A DNA stretch of 64,000 nt from Akanthomyces muscarius (lineage: Eukaryota > Ascomycota > Sordariomycetes > Hypocreales > Cordycipitaceae). How positions within the stretch are numbered: the stretch's first letter is position 1; each line of letters begins with the position of its first letter. Location: the NCBI RefSeq assembly GCF_028009165.1, contig NC_079241.1:1674001-1738000 (forward strand), written 5' to 3'. A program made the translations under genes and the position numbers. Below the pieces are notes generated by a model. It had not been told where the DNA came from. It did no database searches and saw only the letters and a list, made by a program, of their open reading frames with translations. This document shows positions 34,763 through 46,237 of this stretch, one piece after another.

Positions 34763-35762
34763 ATGTCATTTCAGGTTGTGGAATGCAAAACCATTGATGG
34801 TGTTGTCATCAGAGGCAGATTCTATGGAGTTGACGGCAAAGGGCCCGCGATCATCATGACCCCTGGGGTATGCAGAACAGGAAGGTTGGCTAGACTCCCA
34901 CTTGCTAACTCCGAGTTGCTAGTTCAATTGCGTCAAAGAGATGCTGCTACCTGACATAGCGGAAACATTTCAGTCTCAAGGCTTCAATACTTACATTTAC
35001 GATCCACGCAGCATTGGCGACAGCGATGGCACTCCGAAGAACCTCATTGATCCTCTTCAACAGGCGGAAGATCTCGCAGGTAAATTTTCCATGAGAAATC
35101 TCTACTTTCCATACTGATATCTTTTAGACATTGTCACCCACATTTCGTCGCAGCCAAGCGTCGACTCGTCCAAGATCGTCCTCTGGGGCATGTCGTTTGG
35201 CGGCACCGTCAGCGCCTGCGCCGCCGCTGTAGACCGCCGAGTCAAAGCTCTTGTTATGGTCTGTCCAATTTTGAGCTTTTACCAAGCCGAGAAGCGCGAC
35301 AAAGCCTTTGCACAATTGATGCGCGATCGCCAGTCGCAGCTGCGCGGGAATGAGCCGTTCATGCTGCCGCCGTTCAACAGCAAAGGCGAGAACCCGATTG
35401 GCATGGCGGGCTCGGGCGGGCCCGGAGGCATAGAGGCGTACGGGTTCATGGGCGCCGTCATCGACCGCGGCGCTCCCAACTTTCGGAACAAGATTGCGCT
35501 GCAGACATATCAGAAGCTGGCCATGTGGCAGCCCAAGGAGATTCTGAAGCTCGTGGACAAGACGCCGCTCATGATGGTGACACCGGAGCTGGACACAATG
35601 TCGCCACCCGCGGAGCAAAAGGCTGCGTTTGAACTGTTTCCGCAGACAAAGACGTTTCTGGAGGCTAAGGGCAAGGGCCATCTCACCGTGCTCAGCGGTG
35701 AAGGCTCGGTCGAAGTGGTTCAGGCCATGACAGACTTCATACGTAGTAGCATATCGAACTAG
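34763..35762 (+). CDS. Alpha/beta hydrolase, polyketide transferase/thiohydrolase type
   Basis: Exons 34763-34867, 34923-35079 and 35128-35762 give 298 aa. The catalytic triad is visible: Ser110 in GMSFGG, Asp243 in PELDTMSP and His272 in GKGHLT. The DPRSIGDSDG segment and overall layout resemble the family of the fumagillin polyketide transferase (af380) and the thiohydrolases that release chains from highly reducing PKSs. Known relatives cut the ACP thioester or pass the acyl chain to an alcohol. Here the gene shares a promoter region with a PKS that lacks a release domain, so the same job is likely. Whether it hydrolyses or transfers cannot be told from sequence. There is no targeting signal, so it is probably cytosolic. 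Confidence 0.85.
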
Positions 35763-36975
35763 ACTAGTCGGTAGCTTGTTGGCGAGCTGAGAAGGAAGTG
35801 CAATCGAAAGTACGCATGTGCATGCTCCGGAGATTCTGGCGCATTGACTCCAGCGTGCTACGCAAGAGTCAGCTAAAATGACATGATGTACCTAGCAAGG
35901 CTGTATAGGGTAGGCGGAATTAGAATAGACGAATGGATGGCTTCATGACTTTATGGAAAGCACGATGCTACCTCTTATTACTTGTTTCAAGTTTTGCCTA
36001 TATTGTCTTTTCTGATTGACTCTATTGTGTTCCGACCAGGACATTACACTAGGCGGCAGGTGGAAGAGGCTCCTCGTAGGCTTTCGACCGCGGTCATTTC
36101 ACTCAAGGACCAAGGGATTGGAGGCCATTTTGATTTCCAATTCTTTTAATTGAGACATTAAATTTGTGTAGTTTGCTTAGAAATTGAAGCAGTTCGCCCA
36201 TAGCAGAACAGCTAGCTAATACGCCTACTAACGCTAATGGTCCACGATGCGACCGTGTATGACAGCCACCAGGACAATCACTACTCCCTTCTCCGGCGAG
36301 CCGTTCACTGCAGAAATACACTCGGTTCGGTAAAAGACCTAAACGGCAGAACTCTGTTCCGATTTTCGAATTCTGACATGTTATTTGAGATGGATACCGC
36401 TCTGCCTACCTCATAACATTTGTTACATGTAGAGCTTTGTATTACTATCTCCGCTATTGCGCGACTTGCAGGCTGGCAATTGGCCCTCCGTCCCTCTGTC
36501 AGGGACCTCCGTCATGATCCTTCAGGGTTCTTTGTGCACATAACTCGGCTAGCCTGCCTGACCTTCATCAGGCAATTGCTTACCATGCATGTATTACTCC
36601 TGAGCACCCTGATTGGCCAAGCGTAAGATCGCTTACAACGGTCATCGGCAGCGAGATCCACCGATCACGCTAAGCTTATTCTATGACATTTCCGAGAATG
36701 GCAAGATGGCAATAAGCAATTCATTCGATCGTGTAGCTGGCCGAGCCTGCATGAACCTGTGCTTTGACTACGATTTCCTGGCGCGACAATTAGTAATGTA
36801 GCAAGCACCATCGTAGCTAAAACGGAAAGTGCGAGCAGCCATATCACAGCGCCCTTCAGACATTCGACATTGATCTTGGCCTCTTTCGTCGCGAGACTAC
36901 TCGATCTAGCGCCACGCAGCATCAACTAAGCCCTGCACGCAACCATTCAGCCCAGAAACTAAAACAGGGATCATC
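35763..36975. other. Intergenic region, no supported gene
   Basis: About 1.2 kb between two co-directional cluster genes. Frames are short and without domains. Presumably it holds the hydrolase 3' UTR and the SDR promoter. Confidence 0.55.
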
Positions 36976-37893
36976 ATGGCTTCTCCGACTATTGTCCTCG
37001 TCACTGGTGCCGGCCGTGGCATTGGCCGTGGTATCTTTGAGCTGTACGCTGCAAAGCCCAACCACACCCTCATCGCCGCCAACCGCAACCCCGACGACGG
37101 CCCGTCCCAGGAGCTGCTCAAGCTGCCCACAGCCGAGGGCACCACGGTCCAGCTAGTTAAAATTGAGGCGACAGACGACAATGATGCGCTCAGCGCCGTC
37201 GAGACCTTGAGGTCGCGCGGCATCAATCATATTGATATTCTGATTGCCAATGCCGGCAAGGCGACCAGCTGGCCGAAGCTCGAGGACGCCAAGATTCCCG
37301 ACATTCAAGATCACATCAACACCAATGTATTTGGCTTTGTGCGGCTGTATCAGGCAGTTTTGCCGCTACTGAAGGCATCCAAGAGCCCCAAACTCATCAT
37401 GATTGGATCTAGCGCTGCATTTTTGACGGCAAGTACTCTTCAACACGCTACTACACACAGCATTGCTAACAATCCAAATAGTAAGAAACTTGCTCCCATA
37501 GAGCGGCGATGACAGAAAAATTCATCTAACATGACTAGGAACGCAATTCCATTCCCCAATGCCGTCTACGGCCCGACCAAGATCCTCCAGCATTGGTACA
37601 CCAAAACCATCGCCATCGCAGAGACGTGGCTTACAGCGTTTCCCATCGACCCCGGGTATGTTTAGCGCAAGCAGAAGCCAAGGCAAAATTTGCGTTGCTA
37701 ATTATGATAACCCCTTTGTAGATTTGTTCAGACCGAAATGGGCAACCGCGGCGCCCGGTCCTTCAATCTCGAGCAGGCTAGCATTACCGTCGACGAGAGC
37801 GTTCAGGGTGTTGTCAAGGTCATTGACGCTTCCACCAAGGAGACGCATTCCGGCAAGCTCTTTTTGTGGACTGGCGAGGAGGTCCCTTGGTAA
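36976..37893 (+). CDS. Short-chain dehydrogenase/reductase
   Basis: Classical SDR of the fungal ketoreductase type, with TGAGRGIG (NAD(P) binding), IANAG, the Ser motif GSSAAF (Ser145/146) and YGPTK (Tyr169, Lys173). The second intron (37656-37721, GTATGT...TGTAG) is clear. The first is not. The best in-frame model uses a GC donor (GCAAGT, 37429) and acceptor GACAG (37515), giving exons 36976-37428, 37516-37655 and 37722-37893 and 254 aa. It inserts about eight residues between Ser and Tyr. The more attractive acceptor CTAG at 37538 breaks the frame. The protein likely reduces a ketone, or oxidises an alcohol, on the polyketide. A weakly expressed or decaying gene cannot be excluded. Confidence 0.75.
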
Positions 37894-38178
37894 ATGTCTC
37901 AGTGTAGAAGCTTTCCGTACTATAGACCTACAGTATCCTGCAATATGAATAAAAGATTACCCAATTGCTCCCATTCTCGTCAAAATCACACTCATAGCAA
38001 GCCCTCCTGCTCTTTGCATCACCTAATGTGTCTTGCGGCCCAGGGCAGAAGTGCGACTGATTTTCAACAAATTTATATTGTAGTTCTATGTGGTTCTATG
38101 CAAAATCTCTTCTGCATCTATGTACTTTTCCACTCAAGATTTACAAAGTAAAATATCGATCCAACTGGGCTGCCAGCA

Positions 38179-39942
38179 CTACTTTCTACACAGTCTACCA
38201 TCAGCCTCTCTGACCCAGGTGTCGCTCCCCACCGACGCTGGCCCATAGAGCACAAACTGAGGATCATAGCGCTTCTTCACCTGCAACAGCTTGTCGTAAT
38301 TTGCCCCAAAGTAGTCTTCCTTCCAGTGCGCATTGTCAAAGGTGGCCTCGTTAATGTATGCGCCGCCGCCGGGCGACGCCGCACGCAAGACATCCTGGTG
38401 GGCATTCATGTCGGCCTGCACCGACACGAGCTGCGCGGTGGCCGCATCCCCCGGATACACCATTTCAATGATCAAATGGTACAGGGCGTCGCGCCAGGCG
38501 GGCAGCACTGCATTGGTGCTCGGCAGCCTGCCCACGCGCGCGCGCAGGCCTGCGTTTCCAGCGACCCCATTTACAAACGGGGTGCCTCGAGAATTGGTAA
38601 TGTTGCGAAGGGCCTTGATGACAGCGGGCAGGTTGCTCTTGACGACGTCGCGGCTGATCAGGCGTCCACCGATCGTTTCGTTGTTAAAGTACGATCCGTA
38701 CGGGAGCTTGGGGTTGTACCTGACGTAGTGCTCGTAGTAGGTGGGCTGGACATTCTTCTCCAGGGTGTAGTTGAGTCCGAGTTGCTTGACTTGTTTCAAA
38801 AATGGATCAAGCGCGCTTTGAATATCGGCCAGCCCATGATCCGCATACGTCGCTTGGCTGAGCTGAAAGGTCGTGTTGGAGATGTGGTAGACGCTCGTGA
38901 ACCCAGGCAGCGCATCGAGGTAGAGGAGATGGCGATGCCAGGCTTCGACGACTTTCCAGTGGGCCTCTGTATTGTTCTTCGCCGGCGCGCTCACTGAAAG
39001 CGACGCTCCGGCAACAGGCCCGTCGCGATGCGCGCGCGTCGTCACAGAAAGGACAATGCCATAGTTGCCGCCGCCTCCACCGTTGAGAGCCCAGAATAGA
39101 TCAGAATTCCGGGTTGGGCTGGCAACTAGATGCTTGCCATCGACTGTGACGACTTCGACCTCGAGCGTGTTGTCTGCTGCAAGTCCGTATGTGCCGAGAA
39201 GGGGACCGTGTCCTGCGCCCTGGAGATACCCGCCTGCAATTCCCACGGTCGGACAATAGCCTCCCACGACCCGCAGACCATGCGCCGCAGCTTTGGGGTA
39301 CACCTCAAAGGCCTGTACACCTGCACCGAGCTTGACAGCTGGGCCGCTGTACCTAGCGCTCGTGTAGTTGAGAAAGTTGATTGTCTTGAGGTTGTGTGTC
39401 CAGAGTGCCAGCGAGCCCTGGCCGGTAGATCGACCCAAGTAGTCGTGTCCCGTGTTCTTGACCTGCACACGTATATTCTGCTTTTTTGCAAACTGCAGCC
39501 CAGCGACAACATCAGCGGCGCTGCTGATGTTGATGGCGTATGACGCATAGTTGCCCAGCAGGCATGGGGCTGCAGGGCTTGTAAAGGGAGTACAGGTATT
39601 GTTCGCCCAGAACGGCGACATGACGTTAACCGGGTCCGAAAAATAGGGAGCTTGCTCTGTCCATTGGTTGGCGAGATCGGTGCAAGCCGCAGCGTCGTAG
39701 TTTGGGCCGTGACAGACATGTGCCAGAGGCTCGCCCGCAATGAGGTGGCCTTGCACTGTCACATTGAGCCGGCTCCATGATTTGACAGAAGGCCATTGCC
39801 AATCCTGCGGCAAGTAATGGCACAGAAGGCTGTCAGTGCGATTCGATGCGTGCTGCGGTAGAGACAGTGCTAGTGGCGCCAAAAACAGGCAAAGGGACAC
39901 GGCAGAGCGAAACATTGTGGGCTTCTTGCATGTGTTGTGCAT
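38179..39942 (-). CDS. Secreted FAD-linked oxidase, BBE type
   Basis: Single-exon gene of 587 codons. It opens with a hydrophobic signal peptide (FRSAVSLCLFLAPLALS). An internal Met at codon 10 (39915) is an equally good start. The FAD-binding_4 domain contains NTGHDYLGRSTG (His166) and GGYCPTVG (Cys230), the two residues that bind FAD covalently in berberine-bridge-type oxidases, followed by GGYLQGAGHG and a BBE C-terminus. Such enzymes oxidise alcohols, or make C-C or C-O bonds, using O2 and releasing H2O2. Several N-x-S/T sites agree with passage through the secretory route. The position between SDR and P450 makes it a tailoring enzyme of the cluster, probably acting in a vesicle or outside the cell. 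Confidence 0.9.
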   Translation of the reverse strand: MHNTCKKPTMFRSAVSLCLFLAPLALSLPQHASNRTDSLLCHYLPQDWQWPSVKSWSRLNVTVQGHLIAGEPLAHVCHGPNYDAAACTDLANQWTEQAPYFSDPVNVMSPFWANNTCTPFTSPAAPCLLGNYASYAINISSAADVVAGLQFAKKQNIRVQVKNTGHDYLGRSTGQGSLALWTHNLKTINFLNYTSARYSGPAVKLGAGVQAFEVYPKAAAHGLRVVGGYCPTVGIAGGYLQGAGHGPLLGTYGLAADNTLEVEVVTVDGKHLVASPTRNSDLFWALNGGGGGNYGIVLSVTTRAHRDGPVAGASLSVSAPAKNNTEAHWKVVEAWHRHLLYLDALPGFTSVYHISNTTFQLSQATYADHGLADIQSALDPFLKQVKQLGLNYTLEKNVQPTYYEHYVRYNPKLPYGSYFNNETIGGRLISRDVVKSNLPAVIKALRNITNSRGTPFVNGVAGNAGLRARVGRLPSTNAVLPAWRDALYHLIIEMVYPGDAATAQLVSVQADMNAHQDVLRAASPGGGAYINEATFDNAHWKEDYFGANYDKLLQVKKRYDPQFVLYGPASVGSDTWVREADGRLCRK

Positions 39943-40550
39943 TCAAGATACGGGCAAGCTGGCATTGATGAAACCAATTACATGGCTTCAGCTGCATATT
40001 CAAGTAGTATTGCATTAGTAGGTTGTTCGATAGCTGCCACAATCTGGCCATCTGGCGTGGCTGTCGAGTGCCGGCCGGGCTGTAAGCCGGAATCCAAAGG
40101 TGGGCAGTTTCCGTGCGGCTGAACAGACCCTGGCTGGCAGGCGTGCTATTTCTTGCTGACGATGCATGAACCATTAGCGACTAATATTTAATGTTTATCT
40201 TATTATTAATTTCAGGCGCAGCTGCGTGTGATCTTGTAATTCCGGGGCTGAAATCTAGATGTTATCTTTTGTGGCTTGCTAATCCGGCTGCGTTGTATCG
40301 AGCGAGGCTTTTCAGCTGTGAGCACGTAATTGCCCAATCCTCTTACACACCCCAAGTAAGCAGGTGCAACAACTATCCGGTAGAAGTCTGAGCTCCTAGC
40401 CTATTATGGTCTGGAAACAATCGGCGGCCAAGCTTCTGGTCGCCTTCCTTTTTAGTGCACCTGAACACAGATATACAATAAAGCCTTGTGAAGCATCTAG
40501 TTGAACGTGTGCAACGCAAGTGCACCTGAGCATCGACAAAAGTTTTCGTC
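39943..40550. promoter_or_regulatory. Divergent promoter, oxidase and P450
   Basis: About 600 bp between the start codons of the flavin oxidase (minus) and the P450 (plus). No specific binding site was recognised and no gene is supported. Confidence 0.5.
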
Positions 40551-41245
40551 ATGTCACAATTTTTGGATCCTTCGGAGCCAAGCCAGTGGAAGACCATGGC
40601 CGCAAGCAATTTCGCGAGCACAGCCCAGCCTGTTCTTCAGACGCTGCAGCAAGGACTAGACGAGGCTGTCAATGCGTGGCGTGTAGAGGGGTTGCTGTCG
40701 TGGCCTACCGTGTATCTCCTCACCACGGCTGTCTTGACATACTGGACCGTCTTGATAGGGCATCGATGTATGCAGTGAATCCTTACCACGGCGGTATTGA
40801 AAGGACTAATGTTTTTTCTTAGTGTTTTTGCACCCTTTGGCTGGTATTCCTGGCCCTAAATTCGCGGGTAAGAGTAATAAGGCACCGAAATAGTATGCAC
40901 TCGACTAATTTTCGGCAGCATTGACCTATTGGTACGAGATCTACTATGATGTCTGGCTGGGTGGCCAGTACTTTCGCAAAGTTAAACAGATGCACGAGAA
41001 ATATGGTACGAGGTTTTCTTCTTTGAGTCTTTTCTTGGCACTTGAGTGTCTAAGCCTGTTTTTCAAGTGATTGCGCTGCTAATCGTGGACCTCAGGCCCT
41101 ATTGTACGAATCAACCCTGATGAGGTGCACTTCAATGACCCCGACTTTATCGAGCCTCTCTATCCGAGCGCCAAGCGCAAAACCAATAAGTCTGTCATGA
41201 CAGGTCGTCGCACTGGAAGTAAGTGCTGCACCCCCTGGCAGCTTC

Positions 41246-41276
<31 letters not shown>

Positions 41277-42645
41277 ACACGGAGAAAGTGACTTACACCG
41301 CATTTGAAGCCCCCAACTCTCTCGCCGGAACCGCAGACCATGACACCCATCGCCTTCGCCGGGGCACCATCTCCGGCTTCTTCTCCACCGCGAGCATTCG
41401 CCGCCTCGAGCCCATCATGAAGGCCGACATGCACAAGCTGCTAGACCGGATGCACGAGGCTGGCAAGACAGGCGAGGTGCTCAAGTTTCACTTCGTCCTC
41501 AAAGCATGCGCCTGCGACATTGTCACCCAGTACGCCTTTGGCACCTCGTTCAACTTTCTCGGCGAAAAGGACTTTGCCGCGCCGTACATTGAGGCCACTG
41601 ACGTCTTCCACTTTTTCAACCACGCCATGTGCCACTTTCCCATCGTGGGCTACCTGCTCGGAACATCGCCAGACTGGCTCATCAAGGCCGTGTTTCCTGG
41701 TCTTACTGAAATGTGGAACAAGAAAACCGTATGCCTCTCAGGATTTTTTTATTGACTTTTACCAATACTGACATGCGCAGATGTGGCTTGACGAGGTCGA
41801 AAAGATTCGCAGCTCTCCTAACCCGGAACGCATCAAGAGCACCATCTTCGAGGGTGTCCTCGGCAGCAAGCTCCCCGACGAGGAAAAGACCAACGCGCGC
41901 CTCGCGCACGAGGCCCAGCTCGTCGTCTTTGCCGGCCAGGGCACCACCGCATACACCCTTAGCGCCGCCATCTACCAGCTCCTCGCCCACCCGGACGAGC
42001 TGGCCAAGGTGAAGAAGGAGCTCGCCGGCGTGGCCACCGACGACGGCGGCGTCCCTTCGTACTCCCAGGTCGAGCACCTGCCATACTTCCAAGCCGCCAT
42101 CCAAGAGACGCTGCGTCTGCACCCCGGTGTCGTGGCCCGTCTGCCGCGCGTCTCACCCACCGAGCCTATCGTCTACGAGGACAAAGCTCGCGGCCGCTCG
42201 TACGTCGTCCCCGCGGGCACCACCTACAGCATGACGGCACAGATTGCGCACACCAATGAGGCTGTCTTTGCGGACGCGGAAAAGTTTGTTCCGCAGCGAT
42301 GGATCGACAACCCGAGACTGGATCGAGCCTTTATTGGTTTTGCGAGAGGCACTCGTAACTGCATCGGGTAACTAAGCCTTCCCATATGGGAGACCCCCCT
42401 TCCCTTGCGTGAGAAACAAAAGCTCGGCTTGCTAATTACTTTATAGTATGAATTTTGCCAAGCAAGAGCTATCCATTATCTTGGCGACAATCCTTCTCAA
42501 GTACGACTTGTATCGCCGCCAAGCCGGCCCTACGCTCGAGTTGTACGAGACTACCCGTGAGCGAGACATTGATTGTGTCCGCGACATGATTATCCCCTTC
42601 CCTGCTGCTGGCAGTCCCGGGCTTCGACTTAAAATCCGAAACTAG
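40551..42645 (+). CDS. Cytochrome P450 monooxygenase
   Basis: Seven exons: 40551-40767, 40823-40867, 40919-41005, 41096-41218, 41289-41728, 41781-42367, 42447-42645; 565 aa. An N-terminal membrane anchor (VYLLTTAVLTYWTVLIG) is followed by the proline hinge (HPLAGIPGPK). Other motifs are the K-helix ETLR, the PERF-like FVPQRW and the heme loop FARGTRNCIG (Cys498). The I-helix reads AGQGTT (355-360), lacking the usual acidic residue before Thr. The layout resembles trichodiene-oxygenase-like fungal P450s of secondary metabolism. It should be ER-bound and oxidise the cluster's polyketide; position and product are unknown. Intron 4 contains a (CA)14 run ending 12 bases before its acceptor. Confidence 0.9.
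41249..41276. repeat. (CA)14 microsatellite in a P450 intron
   Basis: Fourteen CA dinucleotides lie inside intron 4 of the P450 gene, just upstream of an unusual acceptor (gagaaag, 41288). They occupy the position of the polypyrimidine tract. Confidence 0.95.
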
Positions 42646-43025
42646 AGAGTATATTGGGGTGGGACAATGGTCCCATAAGAATTTTCACGTTACTTGCATT
42701 CGTTGTGGTAGGCGCAGCTCTGTGAAGTTGTGCGATGGGACTGGTTGTTTTGTATGGAAATAGGAATTTGGGTAGTGGTACTTGACAGAGTTTAGTATAA
42801 AATCTTATATGAATATGATTTCAATCTTGTTTTAAAATTGAACTTCTTGTTGCTAATTATAAGTTTTCTCATTATCCTTGAATATTCATGACCGTGTATC
42901 GCTCGTCTATGCAGCGTATGTCACATCTCTAGCGCCGTGATGTGCTCAGCTATTAATAGTATGATTACAGCTACCTTGTTCTAGCTACATCCCCTTTAAG
43001 TTGCCAATTCCAATGTGTCAATTAA
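42646..43025. other. Convergent intergenic region
   Basis: About 380 bp between the P450 and MFS 3' ends, AT-rich in the first half. Nothing further is seen. Confidence 0.6.
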
Positions 43026-45109
43026 TTACAGAGCAGCCATGACGTTGACTTTGGAGCCGTTCGCCAGATTTCTTATCGGTGCGATCCAACTTGCCAAAAA
43101 CGCACAGCCTGCAAATCCTACACCAAGTGCAAAAGTGTCCTTCAGCGCCCCAAGATATGCTTGAAGCACTGCATCAATGTCCCCTGAGGACACCTGCCCT
43201 CGCAGGTCTGATGCACCAATAGTGACAATTCGTGCAGCGTCAATACCAGGCGCAATGCTTTTGAGATAATATAGTAGCCGATTGATAAATGCAGATTGCC
43301 CGGCGGAGATGCATACGGCGCCCCCCGTCATCTGGAAAACTGCAACTAGCATGTCAGCGCATTGGGATTCGGAAAATGCTGCGGTGTAACTTACACAGAA
43401 TGACGGCTGTGCTGGCAGATATGTCTTCCGGAGCAGATATTGCTTGTGCAACAATGACTGGAACCTGAATGGCGAGGCCCTGTCCGGCACCGAGAAGCAT
43501 CTGGTAGCCAAGTGGGTGAGCCAGTGGAGTGTGCATACCCATGGTGTACAACAAGCCAGCTGCTATCGTACAAGCTGCGCTCCCCACGGCCATATATACG
43601 GTATAGTAGCCGTATATTGTAATGAGAAAACCTGAAATGATTGCAAAGAAGCCTTGTTGACCGGATTAGTGACTGGATGAATATGTGGCAACAGGACGCT
43701 TACAGGCTCCGAATATTAATGGCAAGTTGTAGATGCCGCTCTGCGCCGCCGAGTAATTGTCGATGGATTGAAAATAAATGGGGATGTAGTAGGTGAAGAA
43801 GAAGTTCATACCATTTTGACTAGACAGACAGCAATTAGTGTTAAAAAGTGAAAGACGGATCGGCAGGACTGACAAGAAGGCAAAGCATGCAACCCCATAG
43901 ACAACTCTCTTGGACAAAATTCGCGGCACGAGCGACGCTCTTTCACCCTGCCAAATTTGCACTCCGACGAACAGAAAGCTCGTCACAATTGACACAACTA
44001 AGCAGGTAATCACGGACGCCGAGTCCCACGGACGGCTGGCTCCAGCCCACTGCGTCACAAGAAAGAAGCACACCATGCTGACAAGAGCCAGCGCCACCCC
44101 AAGGAGATCCAATTGTAATATAATTTCCTTGAGCGATGCCGGTACTGGTTTTGCGGTGGCCGGGGGTTTAAAGGAGAACAAGATGAGGGCAAGGCTTGCG
44201 CCTCCGATGGGGAGATTAATGTAGAAACTATGCCGACCAATTAGTATCTAGACATAAGCCAAAGGTTGTCACATCTTACCACCATCGCCAGCTGATGTTA
44301 TCGGTAAATACGCCTCCAATCAATGGGCCAGCTACACTTGCGACTGCATAAGACACGCCTACCAGGCCAGTGTATCGGGCTCGTTTGGCGGCCGGGACAA
44401 TGAATGCGATGATGGTGTAAGTTCCACAGTAGAGGCCGGCACCTCCAATGCCCGTCACAGCTCGACCTACAATCAGAGCCGTGTTGTTTGTCGCTGTCGC
44501 TATTTGAGAGGCACGCGTTAGCAGAGTTTCGGTGCTCAGGGTCCAATTTGCGACTGGACCTACCACAAACCAGACTGCCAACCTCAAATACAACGCCTGC
44601 CGCAAGATATGTCCATTTTAAATGGCAGTATCTGTATAGTTTCCCCCAGAAAGATTGAAACACAGCCAGTGTCAAGAAAAATGCCGAGCCATACCAGCCA
44701 ACCTGGTCAATGGCGTGAAATTCATCCGTAATCTTTGGAATGGCCGTGGCTACTATGGTCTGCGCGATCGGTCAGTCATTACTCCGAAAAGCAGACTAGG
44801 AGGAGCCGCGGTGCGAACGGAACCTCTGCCTAGAGCATTTCAAGGCAACAGACCATATCAAGGGCTGCCTGTAATCGGCCTGTTAGCTGCATCGCCACTT
44901 ACACCTCTACACCAATTCAAAGTGCAGACCAGGCGATCGCGACTTACCAAAAACAAGCACAGCAAGATTCCCAGCACCACGAATGCGAGCTGTAGGCCGT
45001 GGGGATAGTCTTCTTCCTTGGATTCCACTAGCACAGCTTCCTCAAGATTCGCAGGTGCCGTCTTCTCAGCCTCAACGCGCTGCTCTGATGATACCATGGT
45101 GGCACTCAT
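43026..45109 (-). CDS. MFS drug/metabolite exporter, 14-TM type
   Basis: Eight exons on the minus strand: 45109-44948, 44868-44854, 44759-44564, 44499-44280, 44227-43874, 43819-43704, 43652-43395, 43339-43026; 544 aa. The 15-nt second exon supplies the codons for AALDM, completing [11 protein letters not shown], a hallmark of the DHA2 (14-helix) family. [23 protein letters not shown] and [13 protein letters not shown] follow in the right order. These plasma-membrane or vesicle proton antiporters export toxic compounds. Placed between tailoring enzymes and regulator, it probably secretes the cluster product or gives self-protection. The start at 45109 gives a 40-residue cytosolic tail before helix 1. 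Confidence 0.9.
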
Positions 45110-46237
45110 GATGCGCTGGTCAGGCTAGTGAGCCTAGCTGCAAATGTCGCAATGCGACCAAAGCTTTTCTGCCAGTCGCTCCTTTTCTCAAAAATTTGAC
45201 AAAAACTCCGCGTCTCATCGTACAAGTGTTGCAGAGGGGCGTGCTGGTGCTGATAAGCTGGTGTGGTGACTACCCTGGCATGCGCCTCGGCCAGGAGGCC
45301 ATGCGCTCAAAGGCAGAGACCATTTCCCGGCCATTCTTCCCCAGCTAGCGAGAGCGCGTCCGTTCGGTTAGTGGAATAAGCTTTACGCCCGGCAGCCATG
45401 GAGTAAGAATCCGGCAATCTGTGTCGCCCATAAGATAGAGGCTGATCCGTCATGCAAGGTAAGCATTACGATTGCGGGCCTGCGCGGGGGCCAAGCCATC
45501 AGCCGCACCGGGACCGCGCCAGGGTCGAAGTAGCACGGTTCTCGCACGAGGCGTCCGCTGGGAAAGACTCCAAAGAGTAATGGTACAAGGAAAATGGCTG
45601 AAAAGTAGAATGGCGAATCGGGCGCCGCAAATTGCGATTATGCAGGGGGCGCGGCCGTGGTGGTCCAGGACATGAGGAGAGAGAACCGGCTACGTCAAAG
45701 GTAGGGCGGGCGGGCAGAAAAATAGCGAGGCAGAGTTGGGCTTGTGAAATGCAAAGCGAGTGCCAAGCAAGATTTGGCATGCTTGCGCCCGCCGCTGAAG
45801 TTGTATTGCAGCTGGCAGAGAAATGATGACGGCGTCGCGTGAGCTGTTTTGACTCGGTTACATCAATCTCTGGTCCCTGACATTGGCTCATGCAGCTTCG
45901 ATTGTCATTGCATTGGCATGCAGTGTATTAGAATTATTCTACTTGCTTACCTTGGAGCACGGAGTGGAACCCTGTTGGTGCTGTCAAACGTAGAGTAAGG
46001 GACTTTGTAAGGTCAGGGAGACTCTGGGCATAACATAGTTGCGGCAGCAAATCTATCTCTGAAATTCCTTCTATGTACAATAAAAAAAAACACAAATGTA
46101 CCAAAGCGCAAGAAGCAAACAACGCAGCACGTGAAGCCAAGAATAGAAGAGCAACCGAAGCAGCGAAAAGCCAGCCACCGCCCCCAACAGTAAGAGATTA
46201 CATCGCAGAAGCGGGCACGAGTCTCAGCATCTCAAGA
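45110..46237. other. Intergenic region, MFS promoter
   Basis: About 1.1 kb between the MFS start and the regulator's 3' end. The left part must contain the MFS promoter. No open frame here has a recognisable domain. Confidence 0.55.
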
